From Myroides profundi (GTDB taxonomy: Bacteria > Bacteroidota > Bacteroidia > Flavobacteriales > Flavobacteriaceae), in the NCBI RefSeq assembly GCF_000833025.1, contig NZ_CP010817.1, positions 3,782,001 to 3,846,000 on the forward strand: a stretch of DNA of 64,000 nt. The letters run 5' to 3'. Positions 26,785 through 37,481 of the stretch are shown piece after piece (positions within the stretch are counted from its first letter, which is position 1; each line of letters begins with the position of its first letter). The position numbers and the translations under genes were made by a program. The notes beneath the pieces were generated by a model that saw nothing but the letters and a program-made list of their open reading frames with translations, was not told where the DNA came from and made no database searches.

Positions 26785-29203
26785 ACTTTATATATTTTAA
26801 AACATCAATACGTGTCGCTTTATAAGCTTTCCAAAACACTAACAACATTGAGAAAAGCATTAAACTTACAAAAGCAATAACAAATGGTAACACGGTAATC
26901 GAAATACGATAAACAAAGTCCTCCAACCATATATTCATCACATAAATCACAGGGTAAATCGATATGATAAATCCAATTAGACAATACATAACAAAACGCA
27001 CAGATAATTTCAGAATCAAACTAATTGAGTTTGCTCCTAACACTTTTCGAATAGCAATTTCTTTTAATTTACTTTCAATACTAAAGGACACGATTGCCAT
27101 CAAACCGAACAAAGCTATAAATACTGAGACCCCCATCAAACACACAAATAATGTACGTTGATATAATGTCTTTTGGTAACTTTTAGCAAAGTCTTCATTG
27201 ACAAATTTGTATTGTATTGGATAGGTAGAATCAATTCTCTTATTCCAAAACTCTTCTAAAGCTTGTAAGGTTATTTGCGTATTATTAGTATCTATTTTTA
27301 CTGCTATATGATCTATTAAATGATAAAACCAATCCACTGAATTAGGCATAAAATAAGTTACAGGATTAGTATTCTGACTAACTCCTTCTACCTTCATATC
27401 CTTTACAACACCAATAACTTCAAACTCTTTTCCATTCCATTTAATCTTTTTTCCTAGTATTCCATCTGAAAAATTAAAAGTTGATTTAAATGTTTCGTTA
27501 ACAACAACTTTACTAATACTATCTGTCGCCAAACCACGATCAAAAAAACGTCCTTCTTTCAATTCTCCATCAAATACTTTCAAAAAATCATATCCTACAG
27601 GAACGTTGTTACTTTGTACCGAAGCCTCTCCTATTCTATTTCCTGAAGCACTACTATACCCACCTCCAATAACCATTGAATGAAGTGTTACTTCTTTTAC
27701 ACCTTTAATCTTTTTTAAATCAGACTCAATATCATAATAAAGATCATTTCGCCTCTGGATATCTTTAATCTTAAAATTAATATTAACAACCTGATCACCA
27801 TCAAAACCTAAATCCTCTTGAAGAATATGCTCTACCTGTTTATCTATAAAAACAGCCGTTGACAAAAAGAAAAAGGCGATTACAAATTGTAGAATCAGAA
27901 ACATATTTCGAAGACTAACACCCGCTTTTCCTCTTAAATAATTTCCTTTCAACACTTTTAATGTATCAAACGACAATAAGAACAAGCTTGGTAATGTACC
28001 TGATAATAAAACAACTCCTAAGACAATTCCTAGAATAGGCAAAGCAATTACCCAAACATGGAAGGACATAGTTCTATTAACCAACAAATTAAAATAGGGT
28101 AATAATATCTCAACAAGCACTAAGGCAATCACTAAAGCTAGTAATACACAAATAATAGATTCGAAGATAAACTGTAGAAATAGTTGCCATCTTGTAACAC
28201 CAATTGCCTTTCTTATACCAATTTCTTTTGCACGTTTAAAACTGTTTACTAAAGCTAAATTAACTGCATTTATAATACTCAACATTAGCAATAACACAGA
28301 AGATGTCATCATTATATTCAATACCTTAGAAGCTGCTGCTCCTCCTCCTAACCCTTTTGAAATTGGGTTTAAATGAATTGTATCTAATGAATTAAAGTTA
28401 AGTATAGCATTAGCGTTAAAGTTCTTCTTCACCTCTTCTAAAGTCATGGACTCCTTCTTCATATACATCTGGAAGACATCGTCATAAATCACATCTCTTA
28501 TACGTTCGTGAACATCTTTAATCTGAACACCTTCTTTTAACTTTAGCAATAGAGTGTAATTATGATCCCCCCAGTTATTTTCTCTATTATAAGCAATCTG
28601 ATTTTCTGTAACAAATGAAGTCAATCCTTTAAAATTAACTGAACTTTTTCCAGGAATACGATAAACAAAACGAATAGATAATACCTTTCCATTTTCCAAT
28701 ATAACTGTCTTTCCTATTGGATCAATACCTTTACCAAACAAACGTTCTGATTGGTCTATATCTATTGCTAAAGCATCTTTATAATTCGTTTTATACTCTT
28801 CTGCACTACCATAAATAGTCTCGAAAGGAAAGAATTCAAAAAAATTAGCTTGCTTTTCATCAATATCATAGAGAAATTCCTTACGTCCATCCACCTCAAC
28901 ACTTGAAATATCGTCAAATGTAAAGCTAAAATTATATGCCTCTACAATATCTGATAACTTGTCTAAATTGTTAGCTACAGGTGCAGGAAACCAATTCTTA
29001 AAGAAAGACTCTGATGATCCTTCAACTTCATAAACTCTCTCTTTAAAAGGATTCCAATGATTATAACTATGCTCGTTATGCCAAAACAACAATACAAGTA
29101 TAACAGCTGTCATACCAACAGCTAACCCTAAAATATTTAGAATTGAAACCACCTTATTCTTCCAGAAATGTTTCAGGTATAATTTAAACCAATTATTAAT
29201 CAT
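26777..29203 (-). CDS. MacB/FtsX-type ABC permease, seventh and last in the array
   Basis: An 808-residue double-length permease. It begins MINNWFKLYLKHFWKNKV and ends YKATRIDVLKYIKYE. The first FtsX core has EIGIRKAIGVTRWQLF, the second IAIRKVLGANSISL, each followed by transmembrane helices; between them are two large extracytoplasmic domains (about 45-285 and 450-685). It is set apart from the other six by the second GIN-domain gene and a 103-base gap, and its N-terminal third differs most from theirs apart from the first gene. It is coupled to tolC by overlap, so it may be the ancestral member that pairs with the duct. The substrate is unknown. Confidence 0.9.
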   Translation of the reverse strand: MINNWFKLYLKHFWKNKVVSILNILGLAVGMTAVILVLLFWHNEHSYNHWNPFKERVYEVEGSSESFFKNWFPAPVANNLDKLSDIVEAYNFSFTFDDISSVEVDGRKEFLYDIDEKQANFFEFFPFETIYGSAEEYKTNYKDALAIDIDQSERLFGKGIDPIGKTVILENGKVLSIRFVYRIPGKSSVNFKGLTSFVTENQIAYNRENNWGDHNYTLLLKLKEGVQIKDVHERIRDVIYDDVFQMYMKKESMTLEEVKKNFNANAILNFNSLDTIHLNPISKGLGGGAAASKVLNIMMTSSVLLLMLSIINAVNLALVNSFKRAKEIGIRKAIGVTRWQLFLQFIFESIICVLLALVIALVLVEILLPYFNLLVNRTMSFHVWVIALPILGIVLGVVLLSGTLPSLFLLSFDTLKVLKGNYLRGKAGVSLRNMFLILQFVIAFFFLSTAVFIDKQVEHILQEDLGFDGDQVVNINFKIKDIQRRNDLYYDIESDLKKIKGVKEVTLHSMVIGGGYSSASGNRIGEASVQSNNVPVGYDFLKVFDGELKEGRFFDRGLATDSISKVVVNETFKSTFNFSDGILGKKIKWNGKEFEVIGVVKDMKVEGVSQNTNPVTYFMPNSVDWFYHLIDHIAVKIDTNNTQITLQALEEFWNKRIDSTYPIQYKFVNEDFAKSYQKTLYQRTLFVCLMGVSVFIALFGLMAIVSFSIESKLKEIAIRKVLGANSISLILKLSVRFVMYCLIGFIISIYPVIYVMNIWLEDFVYRISITVLPFVIAFVSLMLFSMLLVFWKAYKATRIDVLKYIKYE

Positions 29204-29252
29204 AAGTATTCGGATGAAGTATTACACTGCCCAATGCATATATCCTAAGATA

Positions 29253-29287
29253 AGTGATAGATAGTCATTATAAACATATCTATCACT
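29253..29287. repeat. Perfect 11-bp inverted repeat between the GIN gene and the last permease
   Basis: AGTGATAGATA and TATCTATCACT are separated by 13 bases, inside the only gap of more than 12 bases in the operon. No T-run follows on the minus strand, so it is not an obvious terminator; it could stabilise or process the mRNA. Its core is like the repeat at 16814-16865. Confidence 0.6.
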
Positions 29288-29306
29288 AGTCTAGAAACTA
29301 TAAGAA

Positions 29307-30137
29307 TTAATCTATATTTTTTACTTGTCCTGAAGAAGAAGTGTTTGAACTCACTATCTTAGCTCCTCCTGTATATTGAACACGTCCTGAAGAACTCGCT
29401 CTACCAGATACCTCATCAGTTACATTAAACACCATAGAACCTGATGAGCTAGCTTTACCTTCTAGTGTTTTAGTTGTGAAGCTAGATCCTTTAATAGAAC
29501 CACTACTAGAAGCAGAAGCGCTCACAGAATCAGCATTCCCAGATAAACTCAACCTAGCTGAACTACTAGCTCCAAAGTCTCCAGTTTTAGTCTTTAATGA
29601 GATATCTACACTTGCTGAAGAACTAACACTTGCAGATGATTTCTTTGTCACCTCAAAACTACCTTCTATTTTAGAAGAAGAACTTGCCTCTATAGATAAG
29701 TTATCTGCTTGCACTAACTCTCCTCTAAACCTTGCTGAACTACTCGTTTTTACATCAAATGATTTAGCTACAACTTTGTTTAATAAGTTAAACTTAGCAG
29801 AAGAAGACAATCTTACCTCTTCTAAACTAGGGTTATTTATAGTAACTACTACTTTCCCAAAATCTCTTATATTGATACCGTTCTTCCATTTTTTATTGCT
29901 TTTTTGATCAATGAAGATATCTAACCCTCCAGTAATTGTCGTTTCTGTCTTGACATCTTTCATATTCTCAGACTTCTCTACTTCCACTACTACACTCTTA
30001 GCTCCTCCATAAATAAAGTTCACTTCTATTCCTTGAGAAGCTTTTACGGATTTAAAATCACTTACTTGACGTGTTTCTTTTGATTGTGCGAACACACTTC
30101 CTCCTACTAATAGGAAGAACATTACTATTTTTTTCAT
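29307..30137 (-). CDS. Head-GIN-domain (DUF2807) protein with serine ladder
   Basis: A 276-residue exported protein (signal peptide MKKIVMFFLLVGGSVFAQ). After an N-terminal stretch (TRQVSDFKSVKASQGIEVNFIY) typical of head-GIN/DUF2807 proteins come at least eight coils of about 20 residues, each carrying an SSS or SSSA/SSSG step (SSSAKF, SSSARF, SSSSKIEG, SSSASVDI, SSSARLSL, SSSGSIKG, SSSGSMVF, SSSGRVQY, SSSGQVKN). This predicts a single-strand beta-helix with a stacked serine ladder. Start: the ATG at 30137 begins the signal peptide; an ATG at 30164 overlaps the upstream permease stop (ATGAATAA) and would give a nine-residue longer n-region, also possible. It is probably a periplasmic or surface accessory of the exporter. 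Confidence 0.82.
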   Translation of the reverse strand: MKKIVMFFLLVGGSVFAQSKETRQVSDFKSVKASQGIEVNFIYGGAKSVVVEVEKSENMKDVKTETTITGGLDIFIDQKSNKKWKNGINIRDFGKVVVTINNPSLEEVRLSSSAKFNLLNKVVAKSFDVKTSSSARFRGELVQADNLSIEASSSSKIEGSFEVTKKSSASVSSSASVDISLKTKTGDFGASSSARLSLSGNADSVSASASSSGSIKGSSFTTKTLEGKASSSGSMVFNVTDEVSGRASSSGRVQYTGGAKIVSSNTSSSGQVKNID

Positions 30138-30156
30138 ATTTAAATTTGTTTTATGG

Positions 30157-32610
30157 TTATTCATATTTTATATATTTCAGTACATTGATCTTCGTCGCTG
30201 ACCAAGCCTTTAAGAATACAACTACGCCTGTTAATATTAGTATCACAATCAAGCAAATGATAAATGGTTCTACACTAATATCAATTCTAAAAGCATAATC
30301 ACTCAACCATTTGTTTAAGAAATAATAACTAGGGAATATAGCAATACCAAAACCTACCAGACACATCACTACATACTGTACAGACAATTGTTTTAATAAG
30401 CTAGATGAACTAGCCCCCAACACCTTGCGAATAGCCACCTCTTTTAGGCGGTTATTAATATTAAAAGAAGCTAGACTATACAATCCAAATAAAGCGATAA
30501 ACACAACAATTCCATTCAGTGTTAAGAAAACATCTCTCTCTTTCTTTACATTATTAAATGTCTTTGCATATTGCTTATCTAAAAACTCATAACTAAATGG
30601 CTCGTCAGAGATATCCCTATTCGCCCATATCTTCGCTATCTCATTCATTGTCTTTTCTACATTATCTCCTTTAACCTTAACTGTGATCTGTCTACTATTT
30701 AATCCCACCCAAGGAATTGTTTTTAAACTAAAGAAGACTAGAGGAGCATAATTAGATTTAAGACCATATAGATTAAAGTCCTTTACCACACCTACTATTG
30801 TCAGTTTATTACCATTCCACTCTATTGTTTTCCCTATAGGATTCTCTTCTTTCATTTCATAAGCAGTACGTTCATTAATCAATATATTAGAGATAGAGTC
30901 AGACGCAAATTCAGGTGATAAACTTCTTCCTTCTTTCAGCTTTATATCTAAAGTATTTAGATAATTATAGTCCATTCCTACATTAATACCCTGTATTCTA
31001 TTTCCATTATGTATAAAACCTGAGGAACTACCATAACTACTCCCTATACTGATCGAAGCGATAGACATATTCTCTACTCCACTGAGCCTCATGATCTCTT
31101 CTTTCAGAGATTGATATACATTAATCTTCTCTTCATAAGGGCCTTTACTAATAAAAGGAATGACCACCACTTGATCTCCTTTAAACCCAAGATCCTTATT
31201 TAACATATAAATTACCTGCCCATATACAATATAACTTCCAACCATAAAGAAACAAGCCACTGTAAACTGTACTATTAACATGACGTTCTTTAATGTCTTA
31301 CCTTTCTTACTCTTATTTACTTCTCCTTTCAGAACTTCTAACGTTTTAAAACTAGCAGTAAATAAAGCAGGAATAATACCTACTAATAAAACAATGATCA
31401 CAATGAACAATAGTAACCAAGGTAGTATATAGAATACTTCTATTTCCATCTGTGAATCTAAGAATACTTTTAACCATGGCATCGTAAACTCAATCAGTAC
31501 AAAAGCAATAATACAAGCTAGTATAGAGGTAACTAGAGCCTCGATTAACCCTTGTAATATCAAGTTTCTCTTAGTCGCACCTAATGTTTTTCTTATTCCA
31601 ACTTCTCGTGTACGACCTATCGCTTGGGCAGTGCTTAAGTTGATATAATTAAATACAGATAATACTAATATCAATAAAGAAAGGCCTATCATGATATTCA
31701 ATCTCCCGACATTAGTTGCTCCCTCAGGAGTACCATTTAAGTCAGAGTTCTTCTGCATTCTTTGTGTTGCTAAGACATGTAGTTTATATCCTTTATTTTT
31801 TAGATTCTTAAACTCCTCCAGTGTCACACCTTCTTCTTTTTTCATATACTCCTCTAGGCTCAATCCTTCATCCTTCGCTAGCGATACATACACTTGTTTA
31901 ATCAAGATATCCTTTATTAGCCCTTCCACTTCCTTAGTATACTTAGCATCGTCTAACTTTAACCAAATAGTTGAGTTATAATTACCCCATTGCTCTATTC
32001 CCTCTTTCTCATATTGATCTACTGCATTAACCAGTATATTTGCCATTATTGAATTCCTGTTTTTCCCTAGCTTATACACAGCACTTACTACATAAGTATC
32101 TTTATTATACTCAAAAGATTTACCTATCGGATCTTCTCCATTGAATAATTGCTTAGCATACTCATCAGTAATAACAGCAGTATTTGGCCCATTAAATGGC
32201 TTGTTCTTATCTCCCTTTACTATCTCATAAGGAAAAAACTCAAAGATGTTAGACTTTACATATCCTATCTTTTCCACTCCTTTTTTCACCCCATCTATAG
32301 TCATTGTCCCACCACCATAGTAATTATCCCAATAAGTATAATCAATGATATGTGAAGACTCTTCTTTTAACTTAGAACCAAAAGGATAAGGTAACTTCAT
32401 CCAGCTCGTATCTGCATTCAGAATAGACTCTACTGTGAATATATTATCCTTATTCGGATTCGCTTGATCATAAGAAGACTCTTCTCTATAATGCACGAAT
32501 GACAAGATAACAGAAGCAAATCCCACTCCTAAACTTACTAATGTTAGAATAAAATAAACTTTATTCTTCAACACATTAGACCAATATACTTTTAACCAGT
32601 TCTTTATCAT
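30157..32610 (-). CDS. MacB/FtsX-type ABC permease, sixth in the array
   Basis: An 817-residue permease starting MIKNWLKVYWSNVLKNKVYF and ending WSATKINVLKYIKYE. Core motifs: EVGIRKTLGATKRNLILQ (first FtsX unit) and EVAIRKVLGASSSSLLKQL (second). The second half matches the neighbouring permeases (GFGIAIFPSYYFLNKWLSDYAFRI) while the first extracytoplasmic domain is its own, including a lysine-rich stretch EGVTLEEFKNLKNKGYKLHV. It starts 1 base after the fifth permease and its stop overlaps a possible start of the GIN gene. Like the others it must borrow the ATPase at 45527. Confidence 0.9.
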   Translation of the reverse strand: MIKNWLKVYWSNVLKNKVYFILTLVSLGVGFASVILSFVHYREESSYDQANPNKDNIFTVESILNADTSWMKLPYPFGSKLKEESSHIIDYTYWDNYYGGGTMTIDGVKKGVEKIGYVKSNIFEFFPYEIVKGDKNKPFNGPNTAVITDEYAKQLFNGEDPIGKSFEYNKDTYVVSAVYKLGKNRNSIMANILVNAVDQYEKEGIEQWGNYNSTIWLKLDDAKYTKEVEGLIKDILIKQVYVSLAKDEGLSLEEYMKKEEGVTLEEFKNLKNKGYKLHVLATQRMQKNSDLNGTPEGATNVGRLNIMIGLSLLILVLSVFNYINLSTAQAIGRTREVGIRKTLGATKRNLILQGLIEALVTSILACIIAFVLIEFTMPWLKVFLDSQMEIEVFYILPWLLLFIVIIVLLVGIIPALFTASFKTLEVLKGEVNKSKKGKTLKNVMLIVQFTVACFFMVGSYIVYGQVIYMLNKDLGFKGDQVVVIPFISKGPYEEKINVYQSLKEEIMRLSGVENMSIASISIGSSYGSSSGFIHNGNRIQGINVGMDYNYLNTLDIKLKEGRSLSPEFASDSISNILINERTAYEMKEENPIGKTIEWNGNKLTIVGVVKDFNLYGLKSNYAPLVFFSLKTIPWVGLNSRQITVKVKGDNVEKTMNEIAKIWANRDISDEPFSYEFLDKQYAKTFNNVKKERDVFLTLNGIVVFIALFGLYSLASFNINNRLKEVAIRKVLGASSSSLLKQLSVQYVVMCLVGFGIAIFPSYYFLNKWLSDYAFRIDISVEPFIICLIVILILTGVVVFLKAWSATKINVLKYIKYE

Positions 32611-32611
32611 A

Positions 32612-35047
32612 CTACTCGTATTTAATATATTTTAATACATCTACCCTAGTCGCTTTATAAGCTCGACTGATAACAATTAGTAATGTCAATATCATAATGA
32701 TAACAAAACAAAATATAAATGGCCATACACTCATCTCTATTCTAAAAGCATAATCACTCAACCATTTATTCAAGAAGTAATAACTCGGGAATATAGCTAT
32801 TCCAAAGCCTATTAAACAAAACACAATGTACTGTCCTGTTAGCTTCTGTATCAGATCTTCAGGTCTCGCACCTAGTACTTTGCGTATAGCAACTTCTTTT
32901 AACCTAGAGTTAATCGTAAATGATGCCAAACTATACAATCCAAAAAGAGCAATAAAAACAACCAATAAATTCAAAACTAAAAATACTTTGCGCTCTTGTA
33001 GAGAACGTTCAAAACTCTGTGCAAAACGCTTATCTACGAACTCATAAGTAAAAGGAGAATCAGAGATATTATGTTTTTTCCAAATCTGTTCTATAGCTTC
33101 CATCGTCTCTTTAACATTCTCTGTGTTTATCTTAATAGACATCTCATTCATATTACTTCCCCATCCTTGTTCAAAATCTAATGACATAAATATCATTGGG
33201 CGATAATCCTCATGCAATCCAAACAAATTAAAATCCTTTACAACCCCAACAATAGTGACTTTCTCTTCATTCCATTCAAACTCTTTTCCTAAAGCATTGT
33301 CAGTAATACCCATCATTGCTATTGCCTTTTCATTTAACAATACATTTTTTATACTATCAGAAGCAAAATCTTGAGATAGTGCTCTTCCTTCTTTTAATTT
33401 AATATCAAATAGTTTTAAAAAATCATCATCCATAGCTGCTACACCTGCCTGTATTTGTTTGCCTTGGTAAGAATATCCTACAGATGAATAATTTTTTCCG
33501 CCTATTGCCAATGACCACGCACTTGCTCCCTCAACACCTTTTATTTTAAGAATATCTGCCTTTAGTCTTTTATAGATAGGTAGAGTATTCTCTACAAGAT
33601 CTCTTTTAAGATTATATGGTACTCCTACTATCTGATTTGCATTATAACCTAAATCCTTATTAAGCATATAATTCACTTGCTGATTGACAATCAAAGAACC
33701 GATGATAAAAAAACAAGCAACGATAAACTGAACTGTTAGTAATGTATTCTTAAACCAAACTCCTTTCTTACTTCTTTTTATATTTCCTTTTAAAACTTCT
33801 ATTGTTTTAAAACTAGAAATATAGAACGCAGGTACTGTTCCCACTAAAAAAATCACAGTTATTAAAAACAATAAAACCTGAGGCACAAATTCCAAAACAT
33901 TAAACAACAATTTAGCTTTAAAAAACACTCTCAGACTAGGAAGAGCATATTCGACTATAACTAAAGAAATGATAATAGATATAAGTACTGTTACTCCTGA
34001 TTCAAAATAGTTTTGCAGCATTGTACTTGCTTTATTAGCTCCTAATACTTTGCGTACACCTGACTCTTTACCCCTATTCATTACTTGTACTGTAGTAATA
34101 TTGATATAATTAAATACTGACAATAACATGATAAGACTTGAAAGACCTATAGCAATATAAATTCTATTTCTATTCGCTATTCCTTCTGGTAAAGCGTTTT
34201 TTTGATTCGAATTAATTAACCGTTGTCCTTTTAAATCATGTAAATAAAATGTCAATACATAATCTTTTTCTTTTTTTAGTTCCTCTATCGTGAGTCCTTT
34301 ACTTTTTGCTACAGGAGCAATCACTTTGTCGTCGTATATACTTAATAATTGTTTCTCTATCAACTCTTTTGACTCTGGACTTTTTAATTTAATCCAAAGT
34401 GCAGAACTATAATTTCCCCAACCATTACTTCCTATAGCATTTTCTACTCGTTCATCCAAAACATTAAATACCATATTAGGATTTATAGAACTCAATGTTT
34501 CTGCTTCCTTATACACTCCTTTCACTGTAAATGTCTTTCCCCACAAAAGGATTACTTGCCCTACAGGTTCTTCATCCTTAAATAAATACTTCACATAAGT
34601 ATCCTTGATAAATACTTGATCAGGCCCATCAAAAGGTTTTATTTTATTTCCTTGTACAATCTCAAAAGGGAATACGTCAAAAAACGCTGATTGACCAAAA
34701 CTAGCTTTTTCAAAAGCTTTAGACTCTCCATTAACTAATACTACACCTCCCTGGTAATGAGCATCTAAATAAGTATACGTTTCTACACGGTCAGAAATAT
34801 CCTTCAAAACCTCTCCATAAGGATAAGATAATGATGGCCAACTCTCCTCTTCACTAAACTTAGTCTCTACCATAAATACACGATCACTATCCTTGTGCCA
34901 AGTATCGTAAGACATTTCTTCAGTATAATATAAATACGAAATTATCACAGCTGATAACCCTATCGCCAATCCTATTACTGTCAACAAGAAATACATCTTG
35001 TGCTTCATCGTATTGTACCAATAAATCTTTAACCAGTTCTTTAACAT
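32612..35047 (-). CDS. MacB/FtsX-type ABC permease, fifth in the array
   Basis: An 811-residue permease, closest to the fourth. The first ~66 residues are the same in both apart from a few changes (MLKNWLKIYWYNTMKHKMYF, then YYTEEMSYDTWHKDSD), and the last ~130 residues are almost identical (SFTINSRLKEVAIRKVLGAR onwards, ending DVLKYIKYE). Between these the extracytoplasmic domains diverge clearly. First FtsX unit: SGVRKVLGANKASTMLQN. The pattern points to duplication with later divergence of the exposed domains or gene conversion of the ends. It starts 2 bases after the fourth permease. Confidence 0.9.
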   Translation of the reverse strand: MLKNWLKIYWYNTMKHKMYFLLTVIGLAIGLSAVIISYLYYTEEMSYDTWHKDSDRVFMVETKFSEEESWPSLSYPYGEVLKDISDRVETYTYLDAHYQGGVVLVNGESKAFEKASFGQSAFFDVFPFEIVQGNKIKPFDGPDQVFIKDTYVKYLFKDEEPVGQVILLWGKTFTVKGVYKEAETLSSINPNMVFNVLDERVENAIGSNGWGNYSSALWIKLKSPESKELIEKQLLSIYDDKVIAPVAKSKGLTIEELKKEKDYVLTFYLHDLKGQRLINSNQKNALPEGIANRNRIYIAIGLSSLIMLLSVFNYINITTVQVMNRGKESGVRKVLGANKASTMLQNYFESGVTVLISIIISLVIVEYALPSLRVFFKAKLLFNVLEFVPQVLLFLITVIFLVGTVPAFYISSFKTIEVLKGNIKRSKKGVWFKNTLLTVQFIVACFFIIGSLIVNQQVNYMLNKDLGYNANQIVGVPYNLKRDLVENTLPIYKRLKADILKIKGVEGASAWSLAIGGKNYSSVGYSYQGKQIQAGVAAMDDDFLKLFDIKLKEGRALSQDFASDSIKNVLLNEKAIAMMGITDNALGKEFEWNEEKVTIVGVVKDFNLFGLHEDYRPMIFMSLDFEQGWGSNMNEMSIKINTENVKETMEAIEQIWKKHNISDSPFTYEFVDKRFAQSFERSLQERKVFLVLNLLVVFIALFGLYSLASFTINSRLKEVAIRKVLGARPEDLIQKLTGQYIVFCLIGFGIAIFPSYYFLNKWLSDYAFRIEMSVWPFIFCFVIIMILTLLIVISRAYKATRVDVLKYIKYE

Positions 35048-35049
35048 CT

Positions 35050-37479
35050 CTAGTCGTATTTAATATATTTTAATACATCTACTCTAGTCGCTTTATAAGC
35101 ACGACTGATAACAATCAGTAATGTCAATATCATAATAATGACAAAACAAAATATAAATGGCCATACACTCATATCTATTCTAAAAGCATAATCACTTAAC
35201 CATTTATTCAAGAAGTAATAACTAGGAAATACAGCTATTCCAAAGCCTATTAAACAAAACACAATGTACTGACCTGTTAGCTTCTGTATCAAATCTTTAG
35301 GTCTTGCGCCTAATACTTTGCGTATAGCTACTTCTTTTAACCTAGAGTTAATCGTAAATGATACCAAACTATACAATCCAAAAAGAGCAATAAAAACAAC
35401 CAAAGAATTCAATACTAAGAACACATTTCGTTCTTGTAAAGACCGTTCAAAACTTTTAGCAAATCGCTTATCTACAAATTCATACTGAAATGGTAAATCA
35501 GTTATATTATGTTTCTTCCACACCTCTTCAATAGCCTTCATTGTTTCCTCAGCCTTGTCAGCTTTTATCTTAATAGACATCTCTTTCATATTGTTTCCCC
35601 ACTGATTATTAGACAGTGTAACAAATAATAATGGTCTATAATCTTCTCTAAGTCCTACTAGATTAAAATCCTTTACTACTCCTACTATAGTATATTCCCC
35701 TCCATTCCATTTTATATTCTTGCCTATAGGCTGTGACTCTCCCATTATGGACATTGCTTTCTCATTAATCAAAATATTTTGAATACTATCATTAGCTAAA
35801 TCCTTTGATAACATTCTTCCTTCTTTCATTTCAATCTGGTATAATTCCAAGAAATCATAATCTATTGCAGCTATACCAGGCTGCACATCTTTTTCTTTAT
35901 AACTAAAGCCTGAAGACACATATCTACTACCGCCAATATCTAATAAACACGCACTCGCTCCTTCCACATTACTTAGATTTAAAACATCTGTTTTTAATCT
36001 CTTATACACGTCATATTTATTGTTTATACCCTTCTTAAAATTATATGTCACCCCTACTATTTGTTCAGCCTGAAATCCTAAATCTTTTTTCAACATATAA
36101 CTCACTTGCTGATAAATAATAAAAGATCCTATAATAAAAAAACAAGCAACAATAAACTGAACTGTTAATAGAAGATTTTTAAACCACACCCCTTTCTTAC
36201 TTCTCTTTATATTACCTTTTAAAACTTCTATTGTTTTAAAACTAGATACATACAGAGCAGGTATAGTTCCCACTAAAAAAACTACTAATATTAAGAAAAT
36301 TAGTAATTGTAGTATAAAATCAAACAAATCGAAGATTAACTGTGCCTTAAAAAACACTCTTAAACTAGGTAAAGAGAATTCTACTATTGCAAAAGACAAT
36401 ACTATAGATATTAGTACCGTTATAGTTGATTCAAAATAGTTTTGATATATCAGACTTAAACGATTCGCACCAAAAGTCTTACGCATCCCCACTTCCTTAC
36501 CTCGATTCATTACCTGTACTGTAGCAATATTGATATAATTAAATACAGATAATAATATGATTAACACGGATAAACCTAAGGCAATATATATTCTATTAAC
36601 ATTAGCACTCCCTTCTGGTAATGCATTTATATCAATATTTTTCTCAAAACGTTGTCCCTTTAAATCATGTAGATAATAACCAAAATAACGCTCCCCTCTA
36701 CTTCTTTTATACTCGTCTACAGATATACCTTTTTTATTAGCCTCAGGCAACATGACATACTCATCATATATAGCGAGTAACCTTTTCTCTATAGTTTCTT
36801 TAGACTGTGTATCCTTGAGTTTTACCCATAAAGCAGAACTAAAATTTCCCCAATACCCTTTCTCTACTGCTTCTTTCTCCCTTTCATCTAAATCATTCAT
36901 TATGATATTAGGATTGATAGAGCTTAATGTATTTGCTTCTTTAAATATTCCCTTTACTACATAAGTGACATCCCATATCACTATAGTCTGCCCTATAGGG
37001 TCTTTATCTTTAAATAAATAGTCTACATATGTATCTTTTATATATGCTTGATTTGGAGCATCAAAAGGTTGTAGTTGACTTCCACTTACTATTTCAAAAG
37101 GAAATACAGTAAAGAAATTAGACTGTACACTAATAGCCTTGGTATAAGAAAGCAGTTCTCCATTATGCACTAACATTCCATCATCATAGCTATTATCTAC
37201 ATAAGAATATGCTTCTACTTCAGGAGATATTTCTTTTAATTTAGATCCAAATGGATAAGATAACATTGGCCAACTCTCCTCTTCACTAAACTTAGTCTCT
37301 ACCATAAATACACAATCACTATCCTTGTGCCAAGTATCATAAGACATTTCTTCAGTATAATATAAATAAGAAATAATCACAGCTGATAACCCTATCGCCA
37401 ACCCTACTAATGTCAACAAGAAATACATCTTGTGTTTCATCGTATTGTACCAATAAATCTTTAACCAGTTCTTTAACAT
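35050..37479 (-). CDS. MacB/FtsX-type ABC permease, fourth in the array
   Basis: An 809-residue permease, sister of the fifth. First FtsX unit EVGMRKTFGANRLSLIYQN; second EVAIRKVLGARPKDLIQ. Hydrophobic helices fall near 18-40, 290-312, 338-365, 382-408 and 432-455, then three near 690, 735 and 770: the eight-helix plan of two fused MacB halves. It ends IKYD where its sisters end IKYE. Divergent parts include ERYFGYYLHDLKGQRFEKNI in the first exposed domain. Two bases separate it from the third permease. Confidence 0.9.
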   Translation of the reverse strand: MLKNWLKIYWYNTMKHKMYFLLTLVGLAIGLSAVIISYLYYTEEMSYDTWHKDSDCVFMVETKFSEEESWPMLSYPFGSKLKEISPEVEAYSYVDNSYDDGMLVHNGELLSYTKAISVQSNFFTVFPFEIVSGSQLQPFDAPNQAYIKDTYVDYLFKDKDPIGQTIVIWDVTYVVKGIFKEANTLSSINPNIIMNDLDEREKEAVEKGYWGNFSSALWVKLKDTQSKETIEKRLLAIYDEYVMLPEANKKGISVDEYKRSRGERYFGYYLHDLKGQRFEKNIDINALPEGSANVNRIYIALGLSVLIILLSVFNYINIATVQVMNRGKEVGMRKTFGANRLSLIYQNYFESTITVLISIVLSFAIVEFSLPSLRVFFKAQLIFDLFDFILQLLIFLILVVFLVGTIPALYVSSFKTIEVLKGNIKRSKKGVWFKNLLLTVQFIVACFFIIGSFIIYQQVSYMLKKDLGFQAEQIVGVTYNFKKGINNKYDVYKRLKTDVLNLSNVEGASACLLDIGGSRYVSSGFSYKEKDVQPGIAAIDYDFLELYQIEMKEGRMLSKDLANDSIQNILINEKAMSIMGESQPIGKNIKWNGGEYTIVGVVKDFNLVGLREDYRPLLFVTLSNNQWGNNMKEMSIKIKADKAEETMKAIEEVWKKHNITDLPFQYEFVDKRFAKSFERSLQERNVFLVLNSLVVFIALFGLYSLVSFTINSRLKEVAIRKVLGARPKDLIQKLTGQYIVFCLIGFGIAVFPSYYFLNKWLSDYAFRIDMSVWPFIFCFVIIMILTLLIVISRAYKATRVDVLKYIKYD

Positions 37480-37481
37480 CT

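Noticed and set aside
29476..29907. 143-codon open frame on + opposite the serine-ladder gene
   Set aside because: It is the mirror of the repeated SSS codons; the frame has no family resemblance and the minus-strand gene has a signal peptide and regular coils.
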